DNA from: Archegozetes longisetosus
Lineage: Eukaryota > Arthropoda > Arachnida > Sarcoptiformes > Trhypochthoniidae
Assembly: GCA_018873245.2 (NCBI GenBank)
Contig: JAEMBT020000009.1
Location: forward strand, 17,453,794-17,517,793
Direction of reading: 5' to 3'
Length of the DNA: 64,000 nucleotides
Part shown: positions 50,838 to 62,865 of the stretch, one piece after another
Layout of the letters: each line of letters opens with the position of its first letter
How positions within the stretch are numbered: the first letter of the stretch is position 1
Notes under the pieces: model-generated
Databases searched by the model: none
What the model saw: only the letters and a program-made list of their open reading frames with translations
What the model was told of the DNA's origin: nothing
Translations under genes and position numbers: made by a program

Positions 50838-51052
50838 TAATTAGTAAAGACGCTAGAAATGGCAACTTCCTATTTTAGTTGATGTCATAAAATCATCAGG
50901 AATAGATATCAGGACCCCTAATGAGTCTATAATTATCGAAATACTTATTTTCGATAATTATGGACTCATTGGGCATCTTGATATCTATTCCTAATGATTT
51001 TATGACATCGACAAAAATAGGATGTTCCTGCTTCTAGAGTCTTTACTAATTA
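50838..51052. repeat. 215-bp near-perfect hairpin (104-bp arms)
   Basis: The left arm 50838-50941 and the right arm 50949-51052 are reverse complements in exact register with a 7-nt loop and no gaps. I count about 14 mismatches in 104 positions. The ends are TAATTAGTAAAGAC and its complement, and the longest matched blocks include GATGTCATAAAATCAT and AGGAATAGATATCA. It is non-coding. Candidates are a fold-back MITE (TA at both termini could be a Tc1/mariner-type target) or a hairpin-RNA locus. The stem is longer than a usual animal pre-microRNA. Confidence 0.85.
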
Positions 51053-51816
51053 CGTGATGATTAAATATAGTTTCCATAAATTAGCACGTATAGTAAATAT
51101 GGAGACGTTAAATGAAACCACAGTAGAGTGTTGATTGCAAATTTCTATAAACAAAATTTATATAAAGCAAATCCAAATACTGTTTTTCTAAAAGACAGAA
51201 TCTGAGCACAACAACTGTATATAATAACTCGAGTAGAAAATGATAAACAACTTGAAGTCTGACAAATCTAAAAGAGAAATTGAAGAATAAAATGAACAAA
51301 ATGTAAACACGATTTGTAAAAGTAATGTAAAATCTTGAGAAGAGCTTGATGTTTGCTATAGAACTAGTGAATTTATTTAGTTAAGCATGTAATCAAAAAA
51401 GTTCAAAAGGAAAACTGATCAAACAAGTGATCAAAATGAAAAACAAAATAAAAAAGTGTTACTTAAGCCATGAATAGTCATACACTATTGAAGATGAAAC
51501 CTATTGATGGTTCAAATAGTTACGGTAGTGATTCATATTTTGCATAGCCATCTTTTAAAGCCGTATAAGTAACTGATCGAAAAGTGAAAAGAGAAACGAG
51601 GAAATTGCTAGAAAGCTATTTTCAAATGCTGGTATCCGTACTAAAACTTGAATACTTATAGCTTGGACAACAGGCCACTATCAGTAATTAATTGAACTAA
51701 ACTTATTTGCTTATTATTACAATAACTCTATGTAAAATATCTTTTGTTTTCATTCAATTGTAAAAAGTAATAAACAATTGAATTTTGCGCGCATTTTTTC
51801 TCCGATCATCTTAGAG

Positions 51817-51995
51817 CAGTAGTGGGCAGCCTATCTCGCTTATATTTCAAGAGCAATCTTCTTAATTAACAAAACTCAGATATTTTCTCTACAAAAATAC
51901 TTTTAACTTTATTTCGAAAACTTGATCAGGCTAAATAAAATTAATAATCGGATCGAATCAGATCCGGCCCGCGGATCTCCAATTACTGACCACTG
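51817..51995. mobile_element. hAT (Charlie/Zaphod-like) MITE relic
   Basis: About 179 bp. It starts CAGTAGTGGGCAGCC and ends TACTGACCACTG, with GATCCGGCCCGCGGATC just inside the right end. CAGTGGTGGGCAACC-type ends and a subterminal CCGGCCCGCGG are hallmarks of one hAT lineage. The flanks TCTTAGAG and CTTTAGAT may be a decayed 8-bp target duplication (5 of 8 match). No transposase. Confidence 0.65.
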
Positions 51996-54033
51996 CTTTA
52001 GATAGAACTTGGTTGAGGTTTAAAATTTTTTGTGAACTGAAGAAGGTAAAATTCCTGATCATAATTTTAGATTATAATCTTGCCGTTAATTATCATGTTC
52101 ATTTATATGCTTATCAGGAACCATGAAAATTTTTGACTTGATTGAATGAGTTGTTCTAACTGCTAATTAACTCGATTATAAAGTCAGAGCCAGTAGCCAT
52201 TGGAGCGAAAAAAAAAATAACTCGAACAGTATGTACCGAAATGTTGATTCATTTAGCTCAACATATTGAGTATTCTCAATGCGATACTACTCAGTATAGA
52301 ATAGTCACATTAGGCACATCACTGTTTATGTATAATTAATTTCAACTCTAAAAATATTTCAGTCATCATAGACTAATTTATTGCTCAGTCGTCAATAAAA
52401 TAAATTTATTTAGCAACGAATCCCAATTTCATTATTCATTCATTGAGAACAACTTTTTATTAGTAACATCTTGAGACTTGAGATTAATATTTAATCAGAT
52501 TTTAAGGTATATCTCAGTCGCCGAAAATTGAATGATTCATTGAGAAAACCGGCCAAATCTTTGGTCAAAATACTGAGAATTTCTTCCATGAATTTTAGAT
52601 GAAAAGATAAATTGAATTCTAATAAATAAGAAAAAGCAAAGAGGTCATGAAAACAAGATCAAATGTGGTCGAACGGCAATGGAAAACAGAATAAAATGCT
52701 GCTCAACAAGTTGATCATCTTCACTGAAAACAAGATATTTTGCTCAAAAATCATGTATTCTTACGGATGAAAAGTTCAAAATTGAATCAATTGTTTTTAG
52801 GATAGCAAAAGACCCGATTGTCCAGAGGATGTGCTTCCGGGAAACTTTGAAATTTGAGAGATGCTAAAGCTGAACATTTTGATAGGTTTGGGAAATAATT
52901 TTTAGTAAAATTGTTTCAACTAAAGTGACTAAAATGTGAACTAATAGCTTCCCACAGGCCGACAACGAGCTAAGAAAATCTTCAAAATATCAATTTTAGT
53001 GATAAAAATTGTCCAAAACTTTTATATGATTTTGGGTTCAGCTGCAGATTTAGAGATCTTTGATAGAAATAGTGCTGTAAAGCTTGAAAAATAGAGTTCT
53101 GAGTTGACGGTCAGACATATATATGCGTTGGGATTAGATATATACAAGGGAAAGTCTAGTAAAATAGCGATTTGTCGCTTTTCATTGATAAACCTACTCT
53201 CACGTTAGACATTGTGAGTTAGCTAGCTCAACTGCAGCATAAGAGTTAGTAAATAAGCCGAGTTATCAATCCATAAAAGCATATGAGGAAATTCGATCTT
53301 TCCTCTCATGTCTATGTTTTTCAATCAATCTCTTAATACATTCTATTGCCAAATATGGGTTAACACATAAAAAAATGCATTTACTGCTTTCATATTTGGC
53401 GCAAATCAATGTCTTCCTACATAACAAATAAATTGTTTAGTTGATGATCTTAGCTATAACGGAAAGAGCTAATGTTCCATCGATGCTATAATATGAAATG
53501 AAACTACACGCCAAACTTTGATCGAGGGACTGCAAGTCATTCGAATATCTTTGAGATTTACTCTATAGATTTTAGATTAACTAGTAATTCTAACTGATAT
53601 TTTGAATTGAGGTTCTCAATTATTTTTCTCAATTTAATTGGTCTAAAAGTGAAATGAATTGTTTATAAAGTATAGCCTCAGCTGAAGTCAAATTTAAGAA
53701 CGTGTTCCAACTAATTCTTTCTCCTTGAGCTGAAGAAGAAAATAAATGATAATGAGTACGTATTGTTTGACCACTTTCTTGTTTTAGGTTTCTAATGCTG
53801 TTCAACATTTGAAGAAACCCTTGAAATACAAGAAGAAAACTAAGGGATATTAGTGACTCAGCTCTGCCTTCTTTAGCATAACAAACACTAGTAAAGACAT
53901 CAAAACAATAGATATCTATTTTAAGACAAGCTAAACAAATTTTGAAGAGCTATACAAGCGTCCATACTATAAGACAAAAGCTATGAGCTGAGAGAGCTCT
54001 AAGGAACTGCCCTCCTTATGTTTGAAGTACAAA

Positions 54034-54048
54034 TTTAGGTTAGGTTAT
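54034..54048 (+). repeat. Short TTAGG repeat
   Basis: TTTAGGTTAGGTTA, about 2.5 units of the arthropod telomere pentamer. Confidence 0.55.
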
Positions 54049-54188
54049 CCTATAATACAACACTTTTGCTAATGGAAAGCTATCAAATCTTTTTCAATGC
54101 TAAAGACCCGTAATTTATTAATGATGAGAGTAGTTTTGGTGGCAAATTCTCGAAACCAATTCGCTCAGATGTGAGCAGAAAAATGAGC

Positions 54189-54203
54189 TTAGGTTAGGTT
54201 AGG
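54189..54203 (+). repeat. Short TTAGG repeat
   Basis: TTAGGTTAGGTTAGG, three perfect units, 140 bp from the previous one. Confidence 0.6.
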
Positions 54204-57200
54204 AGTGCTTAATAAGAGTACCTCTTCAGCATACCATAAAAACACTGACTTTTGTTTTCCACTATGGATGCGGATCATTTCCTTTTTCGAATTGCTGGAT
54301 ATGCGCTTTTGATGGCGATAACACATTTACCATTTCTCCAGCTGCCATTAAGAGATGATTCGCAAAACTACACTCTTATCACCATTCAACTTATAGTTTG
54401 AGACCGTCTTAACCATTTATGGCTTGACCAGTTTTCTTGTTTACTCAAAACTTAGTGATAAGTATCAAAACTGAACTATCATTTCAGCACTTATCTCTCC
54501 AATCTATTAATTAAACATTTTGAGTAGGTAAGCATGCCTTGATTCGAGTTTGAACTAAAGCAATAAGTTATAAGTGTTGCCGTTTTATCAACTATTTTTG
54601 GAATCGATAAATGCCTCACACGGTTTGATTCACGGTTTGATTCACTGAAAATTATTCAATATTTGGCGAACATCGGATCAAAGAGAATAAACTCGTTTAG
54701 AAGAATGCCAAGCAAAACATATCAATTGTATGGCACTTAGATAGAACGAAAGTTTAGAAAACTTTTCAAGTGTACAAATTTCTGAATCACTTTTTTTCAG
54801 CTAATGGAATGTCAATATTTTCAATCAAAAGCATGACTTAAATTGCAGCACAAATTTGTTTCTTTGTAACTGATTATATGAGAATTAGTTGATATAAAAG
54901 AAACAAAAATGTGAAACAGATTTCTAATTAGATAAAACGCTATTGATTCTTTATTTCAAAGTCAGATATTCACTTGAATTTCGGTTTAGATTAAACTAAT
55001 CAAATATGGATTAGACATCAAAAACTTCTTGTTATCGTTAAGACTATAGGGTCTTAAACCTCTATCAAGATATTCAATGTGGACGTGGTTTTGAGAATAG
55101 TGAGCACTCTTACAGATCGTAAGCAGAAAAGAAAAGCATTTACTTTTCAAAATCTTTTTCGATTGCCTGCACAAAAGGATAGTTGAACAAAAGACCTCTT
55201 TTCAGTTCACATATTCTTTTCATCTGTGAAACTTTTCTAAATCCGAGACAATCACATAGCATCTCATTGAATTCATTGAAAATCTGGTGCTTTTCTAGCT
55301 AAATTAGTCTAATATTAGCTGAAAGCTTGTCGATAGATGAATCGAATTGAACTACTAATGAGGGTAGAATTTTCATGTGAAACTACTATTAGATATTCAA
55401 TTATGATCCAACTTTCTCTTCCAATCAGAGCTTGCAATTCATGCTTATTATTGGCCAACTCGAGATCAAACGATGTTGCGGTAGTGAAAAAATGGTCAAA
55501 ACAAGTTTTTAATTATCGAAGTAGCTGATGATCAATTTTCAGTAATTTAAATACTCTAATCATGTTATCGTGCTGAGAGGTTATCCTAAATCCAACAGCA
55601 CCACTGATTTACCCATGCGATGTCCATAGGCCTGACTTTTCTGGTGTTAGGCATTCTAACATTATTATATAGATAAATGATGCCCGCAAAAGTTCTGCTT
55701 TATTTTGTTGAATATTATTAAACCGTAAAATTGATAGGATATGGATAAAAGTTGATGGCATATCTTATTTGAAAAACATTACTATCATTTTTCAATGAAA
55801 TAAAATATGATCCTTTTATTGGTTTTTTTCTCAAAACTCGATAACAATATTCTAAAATGATATTTCAATTTTGATCAGCTTCAATTTCACAAGAAAATCT
55901 TTTGTCAAATCAATTGGTCAGTTATTTTAGAGATGATAAAACCCACACTGATTTGCGTAATTTGTTTACAATTTCAAAGTGAAACACTTTGTAGTAATTA
56001 TTAGTTAGTCTATTAAGTTATTTGAAAAGAATTAATATATTTACGTAATTAAGCCTTACGTATAAAAAGAGACTTAAGCTGTAGGAGTGATTCATCTATT
56101 GAAACCTGTACTTAGTTATTACACAACAAACAGATGAAAGCATTAGAAGTAGATCTGAATTAAATTAATGTTAGACTAGAGGGAATAATTGATTATTGGA
56201 TGAACTACTTGTTCCATCTAAAAAATGCTCATAGCTTTTTCAAACTTCTCATCTTTAATCATATTTCAAATTGATTTAGACGTCAGACTTAAAAGTAAAT
56301 ATTTATATTGGATTTGAAATAAGATAGAAATTTATGTTATAATAACTAATATTTTTTCAAACCAATAGAAGATGAGTTTGAATAAACTTATTTTTGCCCT
56401 AAATACGATGAGAGAATCAACGAAATGGTAATTCTCGTCATAAAAACCATATCTAAGGCAGAAAGAGAATAAGAATGAGTTATAATTCTATCATTAAACA
56501 TAGGATCTAATGTCGATATTATTCTCGCGGTTGCTTTTTTCTTACGTTCATGTCTTTATAGATTGAATGATAAGGCATTCACAAGTTATACCGTATATAA
56601 TACTTTTTGAAGTCAAGTTGAGTAGGCTCTGAGTAGAGTGAGCTCTGAGTAGACTTTAGGAATTATACAGTTAGTGATAAAAGTGCATGTATTAGTGGTA
56701 ATATAAGAATGTTACTCTTATACACACCATCAATCATACCATATGCGCATAAGAATTACCAAAATCATACATCAAATATATTACGAACGTCTGTAAGTAA
56801 TAAAACACATATAACACCGCTAGACATTCACCTGAGTTTCAGCCGAGCTCATCTATATGTTGATCAAATTCTGCAATAGTAGTGTTGTGACTCAATTACT
56901 GTAGAGTCGAAGTCGGTTTAGTCTAAATAACTTTGATTTGAACGCAAATAAAAACTTACGTGAAGTTAAAATCACACATTTTCATACAAGAAGCTGTTGG
57001 TCATCTTAAAAATTTAAATTGATTTTCGGAACTCGAGATACTAAATCATTCAACTTTGACGTTAATCGTATTCACATCTCCGAATAATCCTACAACGTCT
57101 CAATAATTAAAAGATGGTTCAGAGCTTTTAGTGGATATCTTGAAAGCCTTAGTTTAAGATCGAGCTTTAATTCAGATCCATTCAGATACGTACGCAAAAG

Positions 57201-58734
57201 AATACTATACTTGAAGTGAGTACTGCTCGGACATAAACCTTGAGATGATGTGCATCATTACTTATAAGTCAGATAATGTGCTTATTACGTTCTATCAGCT
57301 ATAAGTAAATTTAGGCCTTCTCATGTTCAGTATGAATATGAAAATAGTATCAAACTTTGTCGAAGCGTTTGGTTGTATTAACGGAATCAAAGATATGATG
57401 CGTAATATGATATATAATATGTTAATATAAGATATACTTGTATTTGCATATATCAGCTGATGATAAATTTAAATTTCATTTCAACAATACTTATATATTT
57501 ATCTATACATTTGTGTAAATTCGATTGATTAGATACAGAATGTGCAAAGATTTTCAACTCTACTCCATAAGTACTTCAGTACTGAAATGTGGAATAAATT
57601 GAAAACTAAAAGCTTCCTTCACATCAAAACAGACAATCGATAGAAGGAAGTTGGTATTCAACAAGCATAGTGTATTTGAATAAGAAATGTTGATATGGGA
57701 CAAATTGTTGAATGAGATTCTTAATTGTTTGGTCTGTTAGTCAAGAAATCAGTATGTTTTCAATAGAGACATTTTAGTAAACAGGTGTTCAGTTCTATAT
57801 ATAACTTAATGATACAAATGTAGATGTAGTGAAACGATCGTGTTGTGTAGTCTACTGTCATTTTAGTCTACAGTTACATTGACTTTTGAAATTAGATTCC
57901 ATATTAACACATTGATTATAATATAACACTATGTTGTTAGGAGTGCGCTTAACACTAACGCCCATATTTTTAATTAACTAATTTATTCTCTATTTATGAT
58001 TTAAATTAAATGATTATAGGATTGATTAATAATTGCTTAAAGCTATAAATATATGTATGTATAAAAACATCAGTAGTCTCTATATATGTTATAACTGCCT
58101 TGTTCAATTCTCTATACATAACCAATTAACTAAATTCATCTCTAATTCTATTTTTAATTCAATATTTTCGTGTCTCACTCACACGCAAATTGTCTCATAT
58201 TATTCTTTACGTTATTGCCTAATACGAGACAATTTCCATTTGAATCATATTTCCTTTAATGATAGAAAAGTATTATACGGATAGTTAAACAAACTTGAGG
58301 AAGTTAATAAGTTTGATCTGCTTCTAATTCAGAAGATTATATTTTAAAAATAATCCCAAAATTATATTTGCAACACTTAAATCATTATTATTTGTGAAGC
58401 AAACATGAAGAGAGAATTGGTTCTGAAGATTTTTTCATTATTCTATAAGAAATAGTTGTGATTTTTTTTCTAAAAATCCTACTCCAATTATGTCAATCAA
58501 ACTAAACTAATGGCTTGTTCCGAATGAAGTTCACTTAATTGTGTACATACTCTGAGGCTGGAGTAGTGAACATAAAAATTAATTTCTGGATAGATTCTTA
58601 ATTAATTTGTCTTATGTATTAAATCGAGTTTGAAAAGTTCTGGGTACATCCAAGTCTTGGCAACTCTCATGATTAATTCGTCAGCTATTAAGAAATTAAG
58701 TATAATAGATAAGCTTAATTACGATGTAAGCTTT

Positions 58735-58785
58735 TACCTAACCTAACCTAATCTAACCTAACCTAATCTAACCTAACCTAACCTG
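58735..58785 (-). repeat. TTAGG-type array (CCTAA strand)
   Basis: About ten CCTAA/TCTAA pentamers, for example ACCTAACCTAACCTAATC. It is a degenerate interstitial telomere-type array. Confidence 0.75.
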
Positions 58786-59023
58786 ATCTTTGATCACATT
58801 CACTGCAAGTGAGACATCAACCAAGATAAACGTTAAAGATCATTCTGCTCTGGGTGCCACTTAGACATCACATTTACTATTATTTCAACGAAGATATTAC
58901 ATCAAATATTTGTTTATCAGCAATGGTTCAAGGGATGTCTATCGGAATGCTAATCTTTTTCTATGTCAAAAATTCCTATTGCTTTTTCCTATAACTCAGT
59001 GCATTAGAATAGGTCTCAAGTTG

Positions 59024-59048
59024 CTCTCTCTCTCTCTCTCTCTCTCTC
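59024..59048 (+). repeat. (CT)n microsatellite
   Basis: Twelve uninterrupted CT units. Confidence 0.9.
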
Positions 59049-59729
59049 ATTGAAATACCTCCTGCCTCTCATCCTTTTCATCTTAACTTGACTTAAAGAC
59101 TGAAATTTAGCGAAAACAAGATATAAGAGACTTCTGATATATTTATGTACAAAATTATTGAGTTATCAGTTCATATAAATATACAGTATGTTAGTATTAG
59201 ATACATTATTATCATTTGATAATTCGAATGATGTATTTCATACATGAAATAAGTTAGAATTGTTAGAATTTATAGTTGTCTATAGATGATAAACACTAAA
59301 TCAAAAAGAGTCTTAGACTCGAGCTGATCATAATTCCATCACTAAAATCAATAATTTGTTGATATTTCAAAATTGTATATAATTTTTCTTCATTAAAGTC
59401 ACTTTACGCTGAATTAGCTGAATAGCATTTAGGATTAAAAGCGTGTAAAATTAAAAAATTCTTCGATCATGTTCTGAAAATTTCAAAAATATTTGTCTTG
59501 TAGTTATGATAAATGCAAAATCAATTCTATGAACAACTATTCGTATCTAAACATTTATCAAATACCTATAGAATTGTTAAATATAATTTGATTTTATCAA
59601 TCAATTCGTTGATCTGAAGTTCATTAATGAATATGAAATGACTGAAACGATAGGACAAACTTTACACGTAATAAAATATTCATCAATTTTATAACAATTA
59701 ATTTATTCTCTCAATAGTTTGACAACTTC

Positions 59730-59806
59730 ATTCAAGTTCATATTTAAGCTGGCTAGATCCATTCAAGCTCATATTCAAGCTAGCTAGATCCATTCAAGCT
59801 AGATAG
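59730..59806 (+). repeat. 31-bp tandem repeat, ~2.4 copies
   Basis: Unit ATTCAAGYTCATATTYAAGC followed by TRGCTAGATCC; copies at 59730-59760 and 59761-59791, then a partial one. Confidence 0.75.
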
Positions 59807-60344
59807 ATATGAGTAAATCATATCTTATAGATGATTAATTACAGTAATTAATTCTTTTGTTATGTAACAACAATTCAAAAATTGGGTTAATTAGGTTTGA
59901 AAAAAATAAAGTCAAATAAAAGAAGTAAATATAGTTTTTCTATCATATCCTTTTCCAGAAGATCGATAGCTTCTAAATCACACAATTAGAGTCTGACACT
60001 AACAATAATTATATACTATAACAGTTATATTGATCAATGACTATATTTTTTGTCTGGAAAATCTTTCGGCTTCGCTCAGAATCTTATCTCTTATTCTGAC
60101 AATAGGTCTAACGTGTGAGCCAAGATAACAGCTTTGCTCGAACCATTCTGTTTCAAACTAATGTTATTGATTACAGTATTCAAAATAAACTTATGTACAG
60201 CACAGATAAATTAGTTTACTGCAAATCAAACCTTTTTTATTTTGCCCAAAAGCGATAATTCATTCTATCTTTTATGCTCTGACAAATCCTAAGTGTAGCT
60301 AAGAATAAAAGATAACTTTGATTGTATCCCAAAAGTAAGCATCT

Positions 60345-60413
60345 ATTCGTTTGAAATATATTCTAATATTCATCTGAAATATATTCTAATATTTATTTGT
60401 AACATATTCTAAT
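60345..60413 (+). repeat. 23-bp tandem repeat, 3 copies
   Basis: Three head-to-tail units of the form ATTCrTyTGAAATATATTCT plus AAT, with a few substitutions in the third. Confidence 0.75.
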
Positions 60414-61094
60414 TTATTCTAACACACTTTGACACGAAATTTTTAGTATATTAGACTGATTTGATTGTAAAATGTCAACATTGCTCATAGAAAAATGTGG
60501 AATTTGAATAAAAAACGTTGGGCTTGAAATGTAATCAATGATCAGAATTCTAGTCAAAATTCAAATCGATTTAGCTTAATCTGGAATGGTCACACTGATC
60601 CTTGAATATACCCTGTGATAGCAGCATGATGTTTCTCATGCTATTATAATCTGTTATACAAAAAGCCTACTATACTTTTGGCATTATATCCATCTGCTAT
60701 AAATTGAATCATAGGAATTTATGAATTCTTGTCTGAAACACAATCAAATTATTAATTTCTTGTTATGACTAACGAAACGTTTTTTATTCTCCGATCGAAT
60801 AACTTTAGGTCACTTCGATCAAGTGAAAACTGAAACGCTTTAGAGTACTCTAAGGAATAGTTAGGAGACAGATAGGATTTTCACTTTTCAACTCTCTGCT
60901 CAATGATACCCATCGCTAATCAACGAGTTCTCACTAATGATTATCAAAAGAAAATCAGATGAAAGCTAAAGGCGATGAAGGACTTAATCAACTGGGGCTT
61001 CAATTTATAACAAAATGCAGAGTTTAGGCACAAACAAAGTTATATTTATAGTTACATTTTAGTAGCAATCAACATGTCAACAACTATTAAGGTC

Positions 61095-62865
61095 TTAAAC
61101 AGAAGTGCGTTTGCCATCAACAGCAGTGACAGTAGTGTGCAGTTTGCCATCTTCTTCGCGTGTCTCAATTGGATTGTGAGTGTGTTTTGACTTTCGACAT
61201 TTGAAGAATAATAAGAAGAACTTTTTCGCGCCTTTTCTGAATGATTCATTGAGCCAGCAGTATATGAATGGACTTAGGAGAGAAGTATTAATCAAATTAA
61301 TTATATATAGTGATCAAAACTATTTTTGTATTTTGTAAATATTATTACTTATAGCAAACTGAAGACATGGCTAACCAATGGCACTGTAAAAAGAAATATT
61401 AATCAATCAGATGGCATTCAACTTACGATTAGGTGATGTAAAAATATTAGTTATAATGAGTATTGTATAGAAAATCCATGATAATTTAGATAAATAGGAA
61501 AAATATGGGCAAAATATTGAGAAATATGGCGAAAATATGGGCAAATATGGCGAAAATGTGGGCAAATATGGTGAAAATATAGTGAAAAAATGGCCAAAAT
61601 ATATAATAAAAATATGTAATGATATAAATGAGAAATAGATTTAAAAACATACGACTAGAAATAGAGTGAAGTTATGTTTAATTATCTTGAAATCAACTAA
61701 TAGGTGATATACGTTGAGAAACAACCAGCAAAAAGCGAAAACACAAACCACTAGAGCTAACATAATGATTCTTCGACGCTTAGCTTCTGATTGCTGTCTC
61801 CGGCGATTATCGCTAGAAGTGGCCAAAACTCTTCCTTGTTCTGACACAATAAATCCGATTTTCACGTAAACCACCTAAACATTATTGATCTTTCAGTTAG
61901 TCTTTATTTCTATGAGTTTCTGCTCTGAATTTATTGGTTTTAAACAGGAAAAACTTACTTTTTCTAATTTCTCACTTTTATATCTATGCTAAAAGTTATT
62001 TAAATTATAAATAAGATTCCATTAAAACTCATCATTTGTTTAAAAAACTAATTTTTCTGACTAATTCAAGTCTAAATTTAGAAGAAAAAAACTGAAAACT
62101 ACTAAAAATGAGAATATAATTTATTATATAACTATAATAAAATGACAGTGATAAAAAATGATTAATAAATCGATATAATCTCAAATGAATAGTTACCAAA
62201 GTTATAAGAAGTGGAGTCAAATACTGTGTTATAAAGACTTCGACTGAAAGAAATAATGGTATATCAAAATTCAATTTTGGGTGAGTTACTCGGCAACGAT
62301 TCACTGTTTTTCCATAAACTGTCGCCTGTTTTATCTCATTAAACATTGAATGCGGTAGCGATAGTGTGGCCGCTAATAACCAGATTATAATTACAACAGC
62401 TATTAGTCGAAGGCATGAAAATGTGCGCGAAGTGGTTCCCTTTTTCAAGACAATGAATCGATGGATAGCGATCACAGTCATGGTAAAGGTTGACACATAA
62501 ACACAAGAAGTTTGAATGAACGGCACTAAAAAACATAGTCCACTACCGAAAGGCCAGTCGAGAAGTAGAAGTCGAGCGACATTGAAGGGTATATTAAAGG
62601 CAGTCATGACTATATCAGAACAGGCCAGACTCGCAATTAACATATTAGTCGTTGTCCGCATTTTTCTTTTACCGAACGCCACTTTACAAACTAATAAGTT
62701 TCCCGAAAGTGACACAATTACTATCAGACTATAACAGGCAATTATAATTATATTTCTAACAGTTTTATCATCTTGTGTTCGATCAGATGCTGACGATGTA
62801 CTTAAAGACCCATTGTCTTCAAATGAATCATTCTGATAGACAGTTAATAGATTTTGTTGAGACAT
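61095..62865 (-). CDS. Class A neuropeptide G-protein-coupled receptor (NPY/GPR83-like)
   Basis: A seven-transmembrane rhodopsin-class receptor for a peptide ligand, coupling to heterotrimeric G proteins at the plasma membrane. Four exons: 62865-62197, 61874-61653, 61383-61349 (only 35 nt) and 61272-61095. GT..AG junctions and phases close, giving 367 aa. The ATG at 62865 is the first real methionine of the frame. TM1 holds GNLLV and TM2 LACSD (Asp2.50). The extracellular WPFG-x-x-LC cysteine precedes TM3. TM7 reads [20 protein letters not shown], with NPxxY present, then helix 8 and a short basic tail. The DRY motif of TM3 is AIHRF, with His for Asp. The TM6 motif CWLP is CWLF, so the near-invariant Pro6.50 is Phe. 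NVYHLL after TM6 and the TM7 sequence point to the NPY/GPR83/RYamide-like group. The ligand cannot be named. A 21-bp tandem repeat lies in the second intron. Confidence 0.87.
61501..61584 (+). repeat. 21-bp tandem repeat, 4 copies, in a GPCR intron
   Basis: Units such as AAATATGGCGAAAATATGGGC at 61501-61521, 61522-61542, 61543-61563 and 61564-61584, decaying further downstream. Confidence 0.8.

Larger units (their letters stand above)
31160..61094. other. ~30-kb gene-poor AT-rich region
   Basis: No open frame longer than about 93 codons, no recognisable domain on either strand, and no splice-linked coding segments that I can support. It contains only the repeats, hairpins and transposon relics listed separately. 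It could be intergenic or a very long intron of a gene whose exons are outside the window or too short to see. Non-coding RNA genes cannot be excluded. Confidence 0.6.

Noticed and set aside
50838-51052. Calling the long hairpin a microRNA gene
   Set aside because: The stem is about 104 bp, longer than typical animal precursors, and there is no small-RNA evidence; listed as a hairpin of unknown nature.
31160-61094. tRNA or rRNA genes in the desert
   Set aside because: By eye I found no segment with both a B-box-like GGTTCGANTCC and a matching acceptor stem; a covariance-model scan would settle it.
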